From Deroplatys truncata (Eukaryota; Arthropoda; Insecta; Mantodea; Mantidae): DNA of 64,000 bases. The position numbers were made by a program, and so were the translations under genes. This document shows positions 22,407 through 33,860 of this stretch, one piece after another. Location of the stretch: NCBI GenBank assembly GCA_030765065.1, contig CM060990.1, forward strand, positions 277,105,341 to 277,169,340. Direction: 5' to 3'. The notes under the pieces were generated by a model, which saw only the letters and a program-made list of their open reading frames with translations, was not told where the DNA came from and ran no database searches. Position 1 is the stretch's first letter. The number at the start of each line of letters is the position of its first letter.

Positions 22407-23547
22407 TGTAGCGTTTTGCCGCTACTTTGTTGTGTTACTCTTACCTCTGCGTCATTGTAGGGTGAAGTCTTCAGGACTCGAGGTCGCCGATATCAGTCAG
22501 GAAGCACTTATGGACGTCGCATCTCAGGGTCAACTGTCGGCGAGTCGGTCTGAAATTCCCTACTGTTATTGTCAGGGTAGGATTGAAGGGAGGGTGACGC
22601 TAGGATATTATTCTTGAATAAAACGTTTTCACTTCCTCACTAAACGCATATTCCTGCCAGAAAACCTGCAAGATTCTTGTTCTTTTTCTACCCGTGCGGT
22701 TCTTATATAAGAATATTTTCACCCTTTGGTCCACAAACATTTTGCTCCGGCTAATTATTTATTATTCAAGGTGCTCTATCACCATTCTTTTGATTCCCAC
22801 GAACTTGAATTCATTACTTGCGGCGTGTTAAGATATTTATTATCTTGGATAAAATAATTTCAACGACAATCTAACACGCTTTATAATTATTCCACACGCA
22901 TTAGTTTATGATTGCACTGTGGTGTGGCACTTCATAAATTTTGGAGCTTTTATCCCTTTCTTTCTTCTTTCACTCAACGTGATGCGTGTTTCCTTACCGG
23001 AGAATCATGGCAGACTGTCCCAAAACCACGCTCGCATTCACATATCTCAAAGACTGCTCTCCTCCAAATTTTATATATGTCACTGCGTATTCCTATGTTT
23101 CTATTGGTTCTCTCACTTATTCTCTGTGTTTATTGGTTCCCTGGTTGAAAATTTAAAGCTTAACTGTAGGAAATGTCCATTGCCTCATAGCGTCTGTTTG
23201 CTTGAAAACTTGTCTCGCACCAATGAAGTACAAAGGAAGGTTTCGATTTTTATGGCCCCACTCTCGGAAAACATAATGAACAGTCTAAAACAAGCTACTC
23301 TTATTCTGGCCTAAATCTTGCAGTTTTTCTCATGCAATTACGGCTTTATTTATTTTACAATATTATGGAAACTTAAAACATATTTACAGCTTATAAAGGG
23401 ATTTCGATTGATACCATTTTAATCCTATGGCTTTAAAATTATGGAAATTTATTAAATTGAATCTTAATTAATTATTAATAATTCCTAAAATATAATTATT
23501 ATAGAGTTACTTTTTATGGGTTCTTAATGGGCGGAAAAATCGCTACA
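22407..23547. mobile_element. Probable solo LTR (fossil) inside mariner-2
   Basis: The 1141-bp insert begins TGTAGCG and ends CGCTACA, the TG...CA form of a long terminal repeat, with the 7-base terminal inversion extendable to TGTAGCG-TTTT-CCGC. A 4-bp duplication CACC flanks it (22403-22406 and 23548-23551). No internal coding region was recognised, so it looks like a single LTR left after recombination. A TATATAAGAA promoter-like stretch lies near 22717. Family is uncertain: Ty3/gypsy and BEL/Pao LTRs both can start TGTAGC with 4-5 bp duplications. It is younger than mariner-2. A MITE with TG-CA ends is the alternative. Confidence 0.6.
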
Positions 23548-23963
23548 CACCTCAATGTCTCTGACATTCTGTGGGGTTACAACTGTTACCAGCCCCGGAG
23601 CGTGGCGAATTACTAAGGTTCACACGGCCCTCTAGGAAGAATGCACACCACCTGGAGACATTGTTACAGTCCATACAATCATCCTCATACACGCCATGCA
23701 TGTCCTGTGAATATCACTCGGTTTATGCCCTTTGGCTAACAAATATCGAACTACACCTCTCTGCTCTTCACAATGGAGGACAGTAACATGCGTGCCATCT
23801 TTGTTGCATAGTTCATGTTTCTCTCGCTAGAGCTGCACATGAAACAAAAAATACCCTCTGTAGTGAAAATTTCAAACTATATCTGTGTGAAATTGCAACA
23901 TTCCAGCTGTAATACCAAGGCAGAAAAAAATTATTATGTGTTACTTTTTGATCCACCCTAGTA

Positions 23964-24789
23964 TATCTTTTTCTTAAAATTCCACCTTTCCCCCCTGTAC
24001 CCTGCAAGTCATAGTATATTTTATTATGCAGAATAAAATTAAAGAAAATATATTACTTTTGATATGGAAACAGTTCACCTGTACAAATGATGTCTATAAA
24101 CGTTTTCAATTTGGTTTCATTTCTGGAGCTGCAGTATGTATGCTTTTTCATTTCATACTTCTGTTGTTATATGCATTCTGGTGAATTTGAATTACGCATA
24201 ACACAGTTCTGTGGGAGATGCTAGCATTTTCAAGAACAGTAAGATGCTTAATGTTAAAGCTTTATTTTTGTAAGTATCAGAAGAGGGTACAGTTCACTAA
24301 ATGCTCTCTCACGTTCCACTGTTGAATATTATAATTTTCTTGAAATCTTCTGGAAGTGGTTTCAGGCCTTTTGTAATTGAAGAACTTTTGGTGGAACATC
24401 CTCCATAATCTGTATATCTAGTGACAGCCTCTTTAGCATGAATTTCATTTAATGTCATTTTATATAGAAAACAACTATCATCATTGACATTGTGGCCAGG
24501 TTACTTGATAAAAAATGCCTAAATTAGGTATCAGCTATTTATAAAGTTCAGATGATTTATCAAATACTTAGAGGAAAACCCCATAACCCTGTATCATCTA
24601 TGTATACAATAGTAGCCCTAAGTACTTTCATTTTCTACAAAAACCTGATTGTTTTTAAAACCACATCTCATCTTTTCATTAAATATTTGTTACTTTGATA
24701 GTTTTTAAAATTTTTATTTTTTTAAGAATTATTCATAAGGATCATACCTTCAAGAGTTATTTCTCAGCCTTTAATGCACTATATACATC
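23964..24789. other. Unassigned intron sequence
   Basis: No element ends recognised. A minus-strand open stretch near 24490-24300 (reading NEIHAKEAVTRYTDYGG and EDFKKIIIFNSG) looks protein-like but I cannot assign it to a family. Confidence 0.4.
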
Positions 24790-24799
24790 CTGCAAACTA

Positions 24800-25170
24800 G
24801 TCTGAAATTCTATTTGATAAAAACAATGATACTTCACCTCATAGCAGTGGCAGTGAATGAATCAGTTTCAGTGGTTCTAGGTTTCCCGTTTGGGCACTTC
24901 TTAACTGGAGTTTGCAAACCACTTACAGTTGCTTCAGATTTGCTTTACTCTTTTACCACTTGTAAGACAGTACAAGAAGACTCACATATAGTTGCAGCAG
25001 CTCTTTCAACTATATTGGTCACTGAGATATTCAGCTTCCTACATTTCAAAGCTTCACATTCATCACTAAAAAAACCTGTGAGCTTTCACAATCATGTCCC
25101 TGCCATCAGATTTGATGGTTTCTCCAAGCTTTTCAATCTGAATAACAATGAACATGAGCATAATGAAAAT
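24800..25170 (-). pseudogene. N-terminal fragment of an IS630/Tc1-like transposase
   Basis: The minus strand reads IKSDGRDMIVKAHRFFSDEC, then KLNISVTNIVERAAATICES, VLQVVKE, and PVKKCPNGKPRTTETDSFTA before MR and a stop at 24832-24834. This succession (variable HTH, then GKPR linker, then D-F-ATAMRR) is typical of the N-terminus of a widespread insect IS630/Tc1-like transposase class. One stop after VVKE and another after TAMR break it, and no DDE domain follows on the left. It is a truncated copy. Confidence 0.55.
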
Positions 25171-25717
25171 GAGACAATTAAAATTCATTGGAAGAGGCTG
25201 TAATTTATCTCAAACATTTTCATTGTGCAATATCACTCACAATCTCAAACTCAAAATACAGAGGCTAACTTTAACTTGACCACTACTGATATCTTTACAA
25301 AACACAGTCAGTTACAAAGGGTAGGAGTAGGGAGGGTACTTGAAGTGACTGTAATTAAGAAATTTCCAGATAATGAAAATATGGACAGTTGCTCATTGCT
25401 GGAAACAGACAGTAGAAAAAGTGACAACTTAAACCTCACAAAGTATAAGTGACAATGTGCCTTAGGTCCGTCTTCATTTCCCATTAACGGATTATTTATA
25501 TGTTTAGATAAGTGAAGACCTTACACACATGAAAAAGTGTTTTAGGATATGATGCAAGTTAAACTTTCTACCAGAGGTACACCGGCTTTCCAGCCAAATT
25601 TATAACCTTTTTCTCTGTAAAATACTTTGCAATCAAACTCCAAAAATTTGCAGTGAATGAACCAGTTAACGTATGGAACCGATGTCAAAATCACTGAAAA
25701 AGAAACTAGTATATCTA

Positions 25718-27326
25718 CAGGTTGTAACAAAAATGTATGGCACAAATTGCAGGACACATTCCTCATACATAGACGAAGAAATTATGTGATATGAACATGG
25801 GTCTGGAAATGCTTTGTTACCATGTTACAACTCATTTTCTCCAACTCATTAATCATGGGAAACACACAAGAATAGAATGTATCAGCATACCACATGCAAC
25901 TCTTTCTCACAGGAGATGTTCAATATGCCCTCCATGAGCATTGATACATGCATCAACCCACCCTCGTAGTGAATCCTGGATGCACTGATGTATCCCTGGA
26001 GTATTGCATATGGTTTCATAGCCTTCCATAACATCTGGTACTGGGGTTCGATACACAAGTGCTTTCAAATGTCCCCACAAATAAATGTTCAGTGGGTTTA
26101 GCTACGGGGAGCATGGAGGCCAAGCAATAGGTCCACCTCTACCTATCCATATGTCACCAAATCTGTTATTTAGAAGCTGACAGACATTAACACTAAAATG
26201 AGGAGGTGCTCCATCATGCATAAAGAACATGTTTTGTTGCACAGCTAAGGGCAAAACTGCTAACATGTCAGAATACAACATTCTCTACGAAATTATTGTA
26301 ACCTTGTCCGTTGAGCCTGGGTGGAAGAATGTGAAGCCCTACCAAACAGTCACCAACAATGCTGGCCCAAACATTGACATAAAATCTTTGTTGATGACTT
26401 GCTTCAACAGTTGTGTGAGGATTGACATCAGCCCATACATGCCGATTGTGATAATTTACAATCTGATCTCATTGAAATGACGCCTAATCTGTGAACAGCA
26501 CTGTTGCACTAAAATTAAGGTTGACACTTTGTTGCATAAATCATTCACAGAATGCAGGAAAATCAGCTGCTGATAGTGACTCCACACGCTGTAAATCATA
26601 TGGATACAGCCAGACCTCATGTAACACTTGCCAGACAATCACGTGGTCAACATTCATTGTTGCAGCTGCTTATCTTGAACTGACACTAGAGTCATCGTCA
26701 ACTGCCTGAAGAATTGCTGTCTCCCGTTGTGGTGTCCTCGTCCTTCTAGGCCTCCCCTGGTCACAAGTATCAGGCTGAAATGCCCCATGTTCCCTAAGAT
26801 GACGATCAATGGCTTCTAATGTTTTCCTGTCGGGGCACCTTCATCCTGGAAATCCCTCCTGGTACAAACATTGAGCAAAAGCACCATTGCTGTCTGCTAA
26901 TCCATACATCAAATGGGCATCTGCCATCTCTGCATTTGTGTATACTGCCATTGCACAAGCCAAGTCTGCGATCAACTCTACTAGTATGTAGTAACCCGTG
27001 TACTTACCAAGGTCATACTGCTCACTGGAACAGTTGATGTTACCTGTAAACAAGCAATGACGTAAGTCACATGGCAACAGGGACATGTAAAACAAAACAT
27101 TGGCGGTGCACCTACAATAATGACAACGTAACCAGATGTAACCAAAAGTGCATGTTCCCCATGATTCTAACATTTTGCTCGTGTGTGTTTCTCATTATTA
27201 ATGAGTTGGAGAAAATGAGTTGTAAGATGAAAACAAAGTGTTTCCATGTTAGTATAACATAACTTCTTCATCTATGTGTGAGACATGTGTCCTGTAATTT
27301 GTGATGTACATTTTTGTTACACCATG
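25718..27326 (-). mobile_element. Tc1/mariner-superfamily element with DUF4817-type N-terminus
   Basis: TA copies at 25716-25717 and 27327-27328 flank a 1609-bp element whose ends are long imperfect inverted repeats of about 190 bp. They start CAGGTTGTAACAAAAATGTA on the left and CATGGTGTAACAAAAATGTA on the right (complement). The minus-strand transposase begins near 26950 with YTNAEMADAHLMYGLADSNG, the DUF4817 DNA-binding block. It ends near 25917 with a DDE block: FMHDGAPPHFSVNVCQLLNN and IWIGRGGPIAWPP, then LWGHLKALVYRTP. One stop falls in the SPDLNPLD-like motif. It belongs to the same family as the elements at 37440-38211 and 42680-44109. Confidence 0.9.
25917..26960 (-). pseudogene. DUF4817-type transposase
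   Basis: Reading from about 26960: NAEMADAHLMYGLADSNGAF and QCLYQEGFPG form the N-terminal helix-turn-helix. RRTRTPQRETAILQAVDDD follows near 26770-26690, then the DDE region. The second Asp is in FMHDGAPPH (about 26228); the third-acid motif is SP-LNPLNIYLWGHLKA near 26100, with a stop replacing the usual Asp. The end is HGGHIEHLL then TGA near 25917. Frames change at least twice. Confidence 0.75.
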
Positions 27327-27328
27327 TA

Positions 27329-28594
27329 TACAATCAGAGAAGTCATACGGAAATTATTAGAGAAATGGCTGTAACAAAAATGGATATAGTAACTCATGTT
27401 ATAAAGTAACTTGGGTACAGAAAAGGGACCCATAATGAACCACAGTGGTTTATATTGATACTAAAATTTTACCTTTGTCCTGTACTAGCTTGAACTTCTC
27501 CTCTTTTTAGCCATTTGTTTGGCAAGTTACTTACCTTTCCCAAAAGATGGCTGAAGGGTGACATCACGAGCCTATGTCTATGTTCTCACTAGCTGAGTAC
27601 TGCTAAGGTGCTTCAGTAAACGTTGGTGTAAAAATAGAAAAAATATCACAATAAAAATACAGATGAAAATTAAGATTTTCTTCTATTTTCTTATTATGTT
27701 TATACCGTGTGTGTTTGTGCTACACTACCATTTTCTTAATGTTGGCCATTTTTAAAGCACCAAATGAACTTTTTAATAGCCCTGTGCCATTGAGATAAAG
27801 GTGAGTGTTAAACTTCAGACCAGTGTTTCAATTGAGGATGCTCTGTGTACCATAATTTTCAGACTACTTGTTTGAAATGTTTAAAAGAGCTTCAGATATT
27901 AATGTGTTACAAATTGTTGTGGAATTGTTAACCAGTATTAATTAAATTAAATTCAGTTTACTTCATCCATTTTGCCATGTTGTCGGATAAGTCAAAAATG
28001 TTACAATAGAGAAAAGATGACACTAATGAATTTCCTACAACTTATGTACAATTATTTACATGCCCTAATCAAAGCTTTAACAGTAAAGAAGACATCTCAT
28101 TTAGCCTATAAATGCGAAAACTCATCAAATGAATAACAGCAATTTGTTATTGTTCATTTGCAATGAAATACTTTTTGTAAAATTTTTTTGTGCCTTACAT
28201 TCATAAAATAAAAAACATTAATAATACATTGATATTTGAAAAGAAGCTAGAAACAGTGATGTGTATTGAATTTATTTAAAGGTGACTCGGAGTTGTTACA
28301 CTAACATCACTTAAGTTCAGACTCACCTTTAAATAAATTAATAATACACATATAAAATAACTGTAATCTAATCGCTAATTAAAACCAATACTTTCACAAC
28401 AATTTCTTTATATTTATTTTTTATTTAATTCAAAATAAACATGCAGGACACACAAAACCATTTGGTATGAGCATATCAAAGTTTTTGATTACTAATATCA
28501 ACAATTAACATATCAAATAAATTTTTATATAGTTTATTAAAATGTTGTGTATTCAACTTGTTTTATGTTCTGCATGTATAATCAGACTTTCAAC
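27329..28594. other. Unassigned AT-rich intron with one long hairpin
   Basis: No coding similarity or element ends seen apart from the inverted repeat at 28271-28337. Text-book poly-A or promoter signals here would be chance in such AT-rich DNA. Confidence 0.5.
28271..28337. repeat. 15-bp perfect inverted repeat (hairpin)
   Basis: TTTATTTAAAGGTGA at 28271-28285 and its exact complement TCACCTTTAAATAAA at 28323-28337 are separated by 37 bases. With gaps, the pairing extends outward through TATTGAA and TTAATAATA. It could be a tiny MITE or a solitary hairpin. Confidence 0.85.
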
Positions 28595-28869
28595 TTAACC
28601 TTCTGGCACTCACACTGTTGTAAAAAGTACAAAAGTGTATAATTTTTTAAAGTAAATTAAAAGGTTGGTCCCCAACAATGGATCCTGCCAAAGTATTCAT
28701 TTATTGGACCTTCTGCATTGTTACTGCTAAATATGTGGTTTTATTGCTCACTCATTTACTTGCAACAGAACAATGAAGCAGTGAATGTGTTCTGTAGTAC
28801 TTTTTAAAGCATGTGAGTACTATTTTGTTCTGTTTTCAATTCTATCCCCAACAGTAAATTGCTTGAGAC

Positions 28870-29811
28870 ACAATGTCTAAACAATTCATAAAAGAGGAGG
28901 AATTATGTGTGCTTCAGAAAGTATTATTGAAGAGGATGATGACAGTGACCTTGACTTTGGTGAAAGTGACAGTGAACAAAGTGATGAAAGTGTGGAAAAC
29001 AATGACTCTTGCAGTGACACAGATTAGATTTGTGAGAGAGAGGAAAGTACAGAGAAAATATGTTTTTCACAGGAAAAAACAACACTGTGAAATGGAAAAA
29101 ATTTGAAATTTTGAAATTCTCAAAAACTAAGAAAAAACACAGTGAAAGTCTCCCCTGGGCCAAAACCATGCGCCAAGAATTTGCTGCAGAAATTCAGGGA
29201 TCCATGAAAGTCATTGGTATCAACATGGTGGATAATATTGTAAAATGAACTAATAAATATATTCAGAGTGTTCAAGGTGCATTTTCTAGAGAAAGAGATT
29301 GTAAGGAAACATCAAGAAGTGAGCTTATGGCCTTGATAGGAACAGTATTTAATTGGCACAAAGAGAGCACATCATACTAATGTAAGGGAACCATGGACAT
29401 CTGATGGTACTGGAGTAGAAATTATGCAGGCTATAATGAGTCATTCTAGATTTGCTACAAGTTCCACTTTGATGACTTGGAAACAAGATGAGAGAGAAGA
29501 ACTACTGATAAGCTGGTTGCTGTTCTCTCAATTTTCAATGGTTTTGTATAGAACTGCTAAGACTGCTACAGTTTTGATGAATTTTTTTACAATAAACAAG
29601 ATGCTGCATCCTTTCTGAGGATGTTGTTCCTGGATTCAACACATACCAAACAAACCAGCAAAGTACAGATTCAAGTTGTTTGCATTGTGTGATGCCAAAA
29701 TCTTATACTGCAGTAATCTCGGAAGCTACTGTGGACAGAAACCTCAAGGACCATATCAAGCATCAAATACTCCTATGGAAGTAGCACAAAGGTTTGTTAA
29801 ACCTTTCACTG
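28870..29811 (+). pseudogene. piggyBac A transposase, N-terminal and first catalytic part
   Basis: A frameshifted coding stretch starts with an acidic, Ser-rich leader. The DDE domain starts with EPWTSDGTGVEI and continues to the block RGCCSWIQHIPNKPAKYRFK, where the family normally has the first catalytic Asp shortly upstream in the DE-L-F-GR segment (VNCQK-DEM). LCDAKILYCSNLGSYCGQKP follows. The reading ends at RFVKPFT next to a TTAA where piggyBac B begins. Confidence 0.75.
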
Positions 29812-30129
29812 TTAAGCTCAAGTTAACTCGATCATCTGTCTTGTAATCAAGTATACCAATTGCACATCACTGCATTCTTCTAATGCGCATAACTTCTGAA
29901 CCACTTGCATTAAAGTGAAGCAACAAGCACTGTCTTCTTCTGCCATCTCTGGCAGCATGCTGAGACCAATTTCAATGTGGCTTTTGGTGTTATACATCTG
30001 CAGGCTTTTATAGTAAAGTCTGCACCAAGTCACAAGTTAGCTGTAGGGAATTACAGCATGCCACTGCCAGTGGAGCTATGATGGTGTCAATTATGCCTGA
30101 CATGTGCATTCCAACCAGGAACTTTTAGA

Positions 30130-31436
30130 TATTTTTATGACTTTGGAATCAGAAGAGGAGCTTAGTTTCTCTTCTAATGAATTCAAAAGTGAAAGTTAAA
30201 GTAAAAGTGAACAAGAAATAGCAATATTACAGATTCATCACATTTGTTAAAAGGTCACGAGAGGAAGTTCCTTTGTTTCACTGGAAAGACAACGTGTTTG
30301 TGCTGAAAATCCATCCATTTTATGATAGTGTTGTGGGAATTACAGCTGGAACTTTCAGTAGTGCTTTGCAGGCAGCAGACTATTTCTGTCATTGTTTTAG
30401 TGTGGATATAATGCACAAAATGCTGGAACAGACAAAGAACTTTTATTCATTTATGACCAACATTGTTCCACTCTCCCCTTCCTCTTGACTTCAAAAATGG
30501 CATGACACTAACATGGATGAAATGTATGTGTTTTTAGCACTTAACATGCTCATGCCAAGAGTCAAAGAGCTTTCAAAGGAAGAATACCAGTCCACTGACC
30601 CTCTTATTGAAACACCCCAGTTCTGGAATTACAAGTCATGGGACAGGTATTTGTTGTTACTTTGCACCCTTCATTTCTAGCAATAACAATACACAATCAG
30701 CAGGTTACTGGATTATGCAAACTAAAAATGATTATAAAACAAAGTTCAGTTCAACATTCAGCCAATTTTCAAATATTTGCATTGATGAAAGTATGGTGCT
30801 ATTCAAGGGTAGGCTCATCTTCCAACAGTTTACTCCTTCTAAAAGAACCAGATTTAGCATCAAATTATTCATAATTTGTTATTGTAAGACAGGGTACATT
30901 TTAGATTTCATAGTGTATCCTGGCAAGCAAACAGAAATTGTTCCTATTCAGGATTTTGGTATGTATGGAGCTGTAGTTCAGACAGTTCCCAAGGTCGCAG
31001 GTTTAAACCTGGCAGAGTATGATGGATTTTTTGGATGTAAAAATCCTTAGCATGGCTTCCTTCAGAAGAGGAAGTAAACCTGGTTGTCCCTTGTCATAGA
31101 TTTATGGCACATAAAAGAACCTCAAGTCTGATAGGGGTCCCTGAGCAAAATTTCCAGCAACATAGAATTGGATGCTAAGGACCATAGTAGTTTAAGAGAG
31201 TCTATAACTAAAACTCATTGTTTTTAAGACCCTGATAGACAAATATTCTGGGAAGGGGCACAGTTTATGGCTTGATGACTGATATTCCAGTCCCTTACTG
31301 TTTGATAGTCTTCACAAACAAAATTTCAATATTTGTGGAACTGTCAGGAAGAACCACAAAGGAATGCCTTTTCGCACAAAAAAAAACTAAAAAAGGGTGA
31401 AACTGAAGCCAAATTCACAGATAATATTGCAATGGC
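30130..31436 (+). pseudogene. piggyBac B transposase, first part
   Basis: PGBD4-like organisation: an acidic leader, then HWKDNVFVLKIHPFYDSVVG and VDIMHKMLEQTKNFYSFM, then the catalytic entry NICIDESMVLFKGRLIFQQF (first Asp in CIDES) at about 30775-30830. GYILDFIVYPGKQTE follows, then FWEGAQFMA and SLHKQNFNICGT-type pieces and TEAKFTDNIAMA up to 31436. Frames shift several times. The reading resumes at 33230. Confidence 0.75.
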
Positions 31437-33230
31437 TCGACTGGCCTCACCCAAAAACGAATAAGAGTGAGGAGGCCACCGAAGCCAAAAAGCCACTTAT
31501 GCAGACTTGTCTGTAGCAGTGAACCCCAGCCAGATGAAAAGGGAAGCCCTTATGAATGCCGTAGGGGACAGGAATGCTAAGATTCAAACCAAAACTCCGA
31601 AACGAAGATAGGAATGGAATGGCCCAGGAAATATGTCCCAATATAAACAGTGATATAATTCAAAAGATAACTTTCACTGGCGTTATTCCATGAAATCCAT
31701 AACTATTCAACATCAGTTTTCACCAAATAATGAACATGATAAAAAAAAACACTAAAGTATTTTCTCATTATACAATTCTTATCAACTAGCAACACAAAAT
31801 ATCTCGAAAAGTTTCAAAGTGAAAAAAACGAAAAATTAATCAAAAATTAATTCAAATCATAAATACTAACCTCAAATCCTCATAAATATACTACTAAGAG
31901 AAACTTTTCAAAAGATACCTTTAATGATCACAGTAAAGGAAACTTTAACTGATCAAAACGGAAAAGAAAGACTAATGTTAAAAACTCGAAAACAAAGACG
32001 GCTTATTTAATAATTCCTGTTAAGGAGTTCTTAAATTTTGTTTTAAATCTGTTCTTTATCAATTTATCTCAGTTGGACTTTGGGATTTCAGTTGCTCTTT
32101 TGTTATGTTGCATTAAACCAGTGAATCTGTCTTTACCTTGGACGATTCATTCTTACTGTTATGTTTAGCTGCAATAATCACTTGAAAAGTGACATTTTTA
32201 TAAAAACTAGCATCACACAATAATGGAACTTGCAAGCTCAGAACAATAGTAATAGAAAAAGAAATATTTAATCTACCAACGTTAAATACCATTTAATAAT
32301 TTTTTTTGGACTATAAAAACAAGCATTGGTGCTATCATTTGAAATAGAATTCTACATTTTCCTATACCTTTTTCAGTTCCATACAGTTACAAAACTGGTA
32401 TTCCAGGAAAGCATTATTTTGCATATTAAAATGTCTTTCATAGAAGCAACAATTTTATAACAATTTACAAGTGTTATAATAATATGATGCCCAATTCTTC
32501 CATGTACAATGGATGCATCTATATCAACTATGACTCAAAAATAAACATAGCAAATGTGATATGTTCACAAGTTATCATCTTACTTTTCTGACACAGAAAA
32601 ATTTTGGGAGGAGTGTTAAAATACAAGGTACTTAAATGCACCTGCATTTATCATGAAGAATCTGTGCCTTCAACTACCATGTACAACATTTAAGAAAAAC
32701 AAAATGCACAAGCACACACTTAAAACCACGTATAATGATAGCCTGTCACTTGTGAGTTACCTGAAAAACGATATTTTTCAGTTTCTGCCCTAAACTGCAT
32801 CCACCCTAACCAAAATACAAAAACACTGAGGACAAAGCCTACCTTAGCTTATGGAGAAATCCCAGGCATCCATCAAATGATGCTCAGCAATAATAATGCC
32901 GGCAGGAAAATTTGGAAAAAGAACGCTCCTTTTAATTAATAAACTCTTGTTGATAAAACAAATCAAAACTGCTAAACATTAGCAAAACTGGCAAACACCA
33001 AAATTCAAGAAATGCTTCCACTCTGGGACTAACATCTGTCTGGTAACCACACCATATCTGCAATGCGGTAAAAACCCCTTCCACCACTTGCATAAGGCAA
33101 AGCACTGACCACGCCCTCAATACAAAGAGGAAAAAAAACAACAACAAAAAGTTAAATAAGCAGATAAACAAAACAGGTTACACAAGGGACTGGCTGTACA
33201 ATAACAAGTAATACATCCAACATAACAGCA
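31437..33230. mobile_element. Unidentified 1.8-kb insertion in piggyBac B
   Basis: PiggyBac B reads through TDNIAMA at 31430 and resumes with MMALKWLERCGVCMLSILHS at 33234, so the bases between are foreign. The left border has AATATTGCAATGGC and the right border ACAATATGATGGCAC, which could be a degraded target duplication. There is no long coding frame. The first 200 bases are richer in G and C (GGCCTCACCC, GGAGGCCACCGAAGCC). No terminal inverted repeat or poly-A was found. It could be a non-autonomous transposon or a retroposed non-coding RNA. Confidence 0.5.
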
Positions 33231-33860
33231 CAATATGATGGCACTAAAATGGTTGGAAAGATGTGGAGTGTGCATGCTTTCAATCCTCCATAGCAATCAG
33301 AAAAAGCCAACTAACAGTTAGAGAAATAAAAGAATCCTATTCACCAGCCCGAGTATATCATTGACTACAACCAAAGCATGGGAGCAGTTGACAAATCTGA
33401 TATGTTGCTTTCTTCTGTTCATTCTTCTGGTGTAAAAAGTTCTTTTTGCAATTCTTTGGATTTATCCATTTAAAATTCTCACATCTTATGTTATGTAAAA
33501 ACTGGTGGAAACATTACTCTCGCAGATTTCCATTTAGAAGTATTTCAAGAGCTGCTCAGAAAGCATGCCACTCCAAAACAATCAAGTGAAACAGGCACCC
33601 TTCCACGTAGCTGATTGTCCATTCATTTGAAAGAAAGGCATTTTCTATCCCTTGTGACCCCGTAGAAAAGAAAAAGAACCCAACAAGACACTGTACAATC
33701 TGTTCTAATACGAAAACAACTGAGAGAAAGAGGAGGGAATCCAGGTATATATATGCTCCCAGTATAATGTGACATATTCATTGCGTCTTGTTTTGAGAGA
33801 TACCATACCCTCCTTCAGTGTTAGAATTTAGGGTGAAAATGTAAACATAGCTTTTGTATG
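33231..33860 (+). pseudogene. piggyBac B transposase, C-terminal part
   Basis: In order: MALKWLERCGVCMLSILHSN, then IIDYNQSMGAVDKSDMLLSS (the family's YN-x-x-M-G-x-V-D-x-x-D block with a catalytic Asp), then SLDLSI-NSHIL and TLADFHLEVFQELLRKHATP. The rest is Arg- and Lys-rich and stop-broken. Similar to PGBD4. Confidence 0.75.

Larger units (their letters stand above)
21506..23961 (-). mobile_element. Mariner-2, split by a probable solo LTR
   Basis: Ends: CAAGGGCGGATCAAAAAGTA after a TA at 21504-21505, and the complement of CTAGGGTGGATCAAAAAGTA before a TA at 23962-23963. The total is 2456 bp; subtracting the 1141-bp insert and 4-bp duplication leaves 1311 bp, the mariner norm. The transposase starts around 23790 on the minus strand (QRG-VRYLLAKGHKPSDIH, frame-broken). 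After the insert it continues at 22405 with MAILNDQRVQMRTLSQQFNI. The interruption falls in the N-terminal DNA-binding part. Confidence 0.92.
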
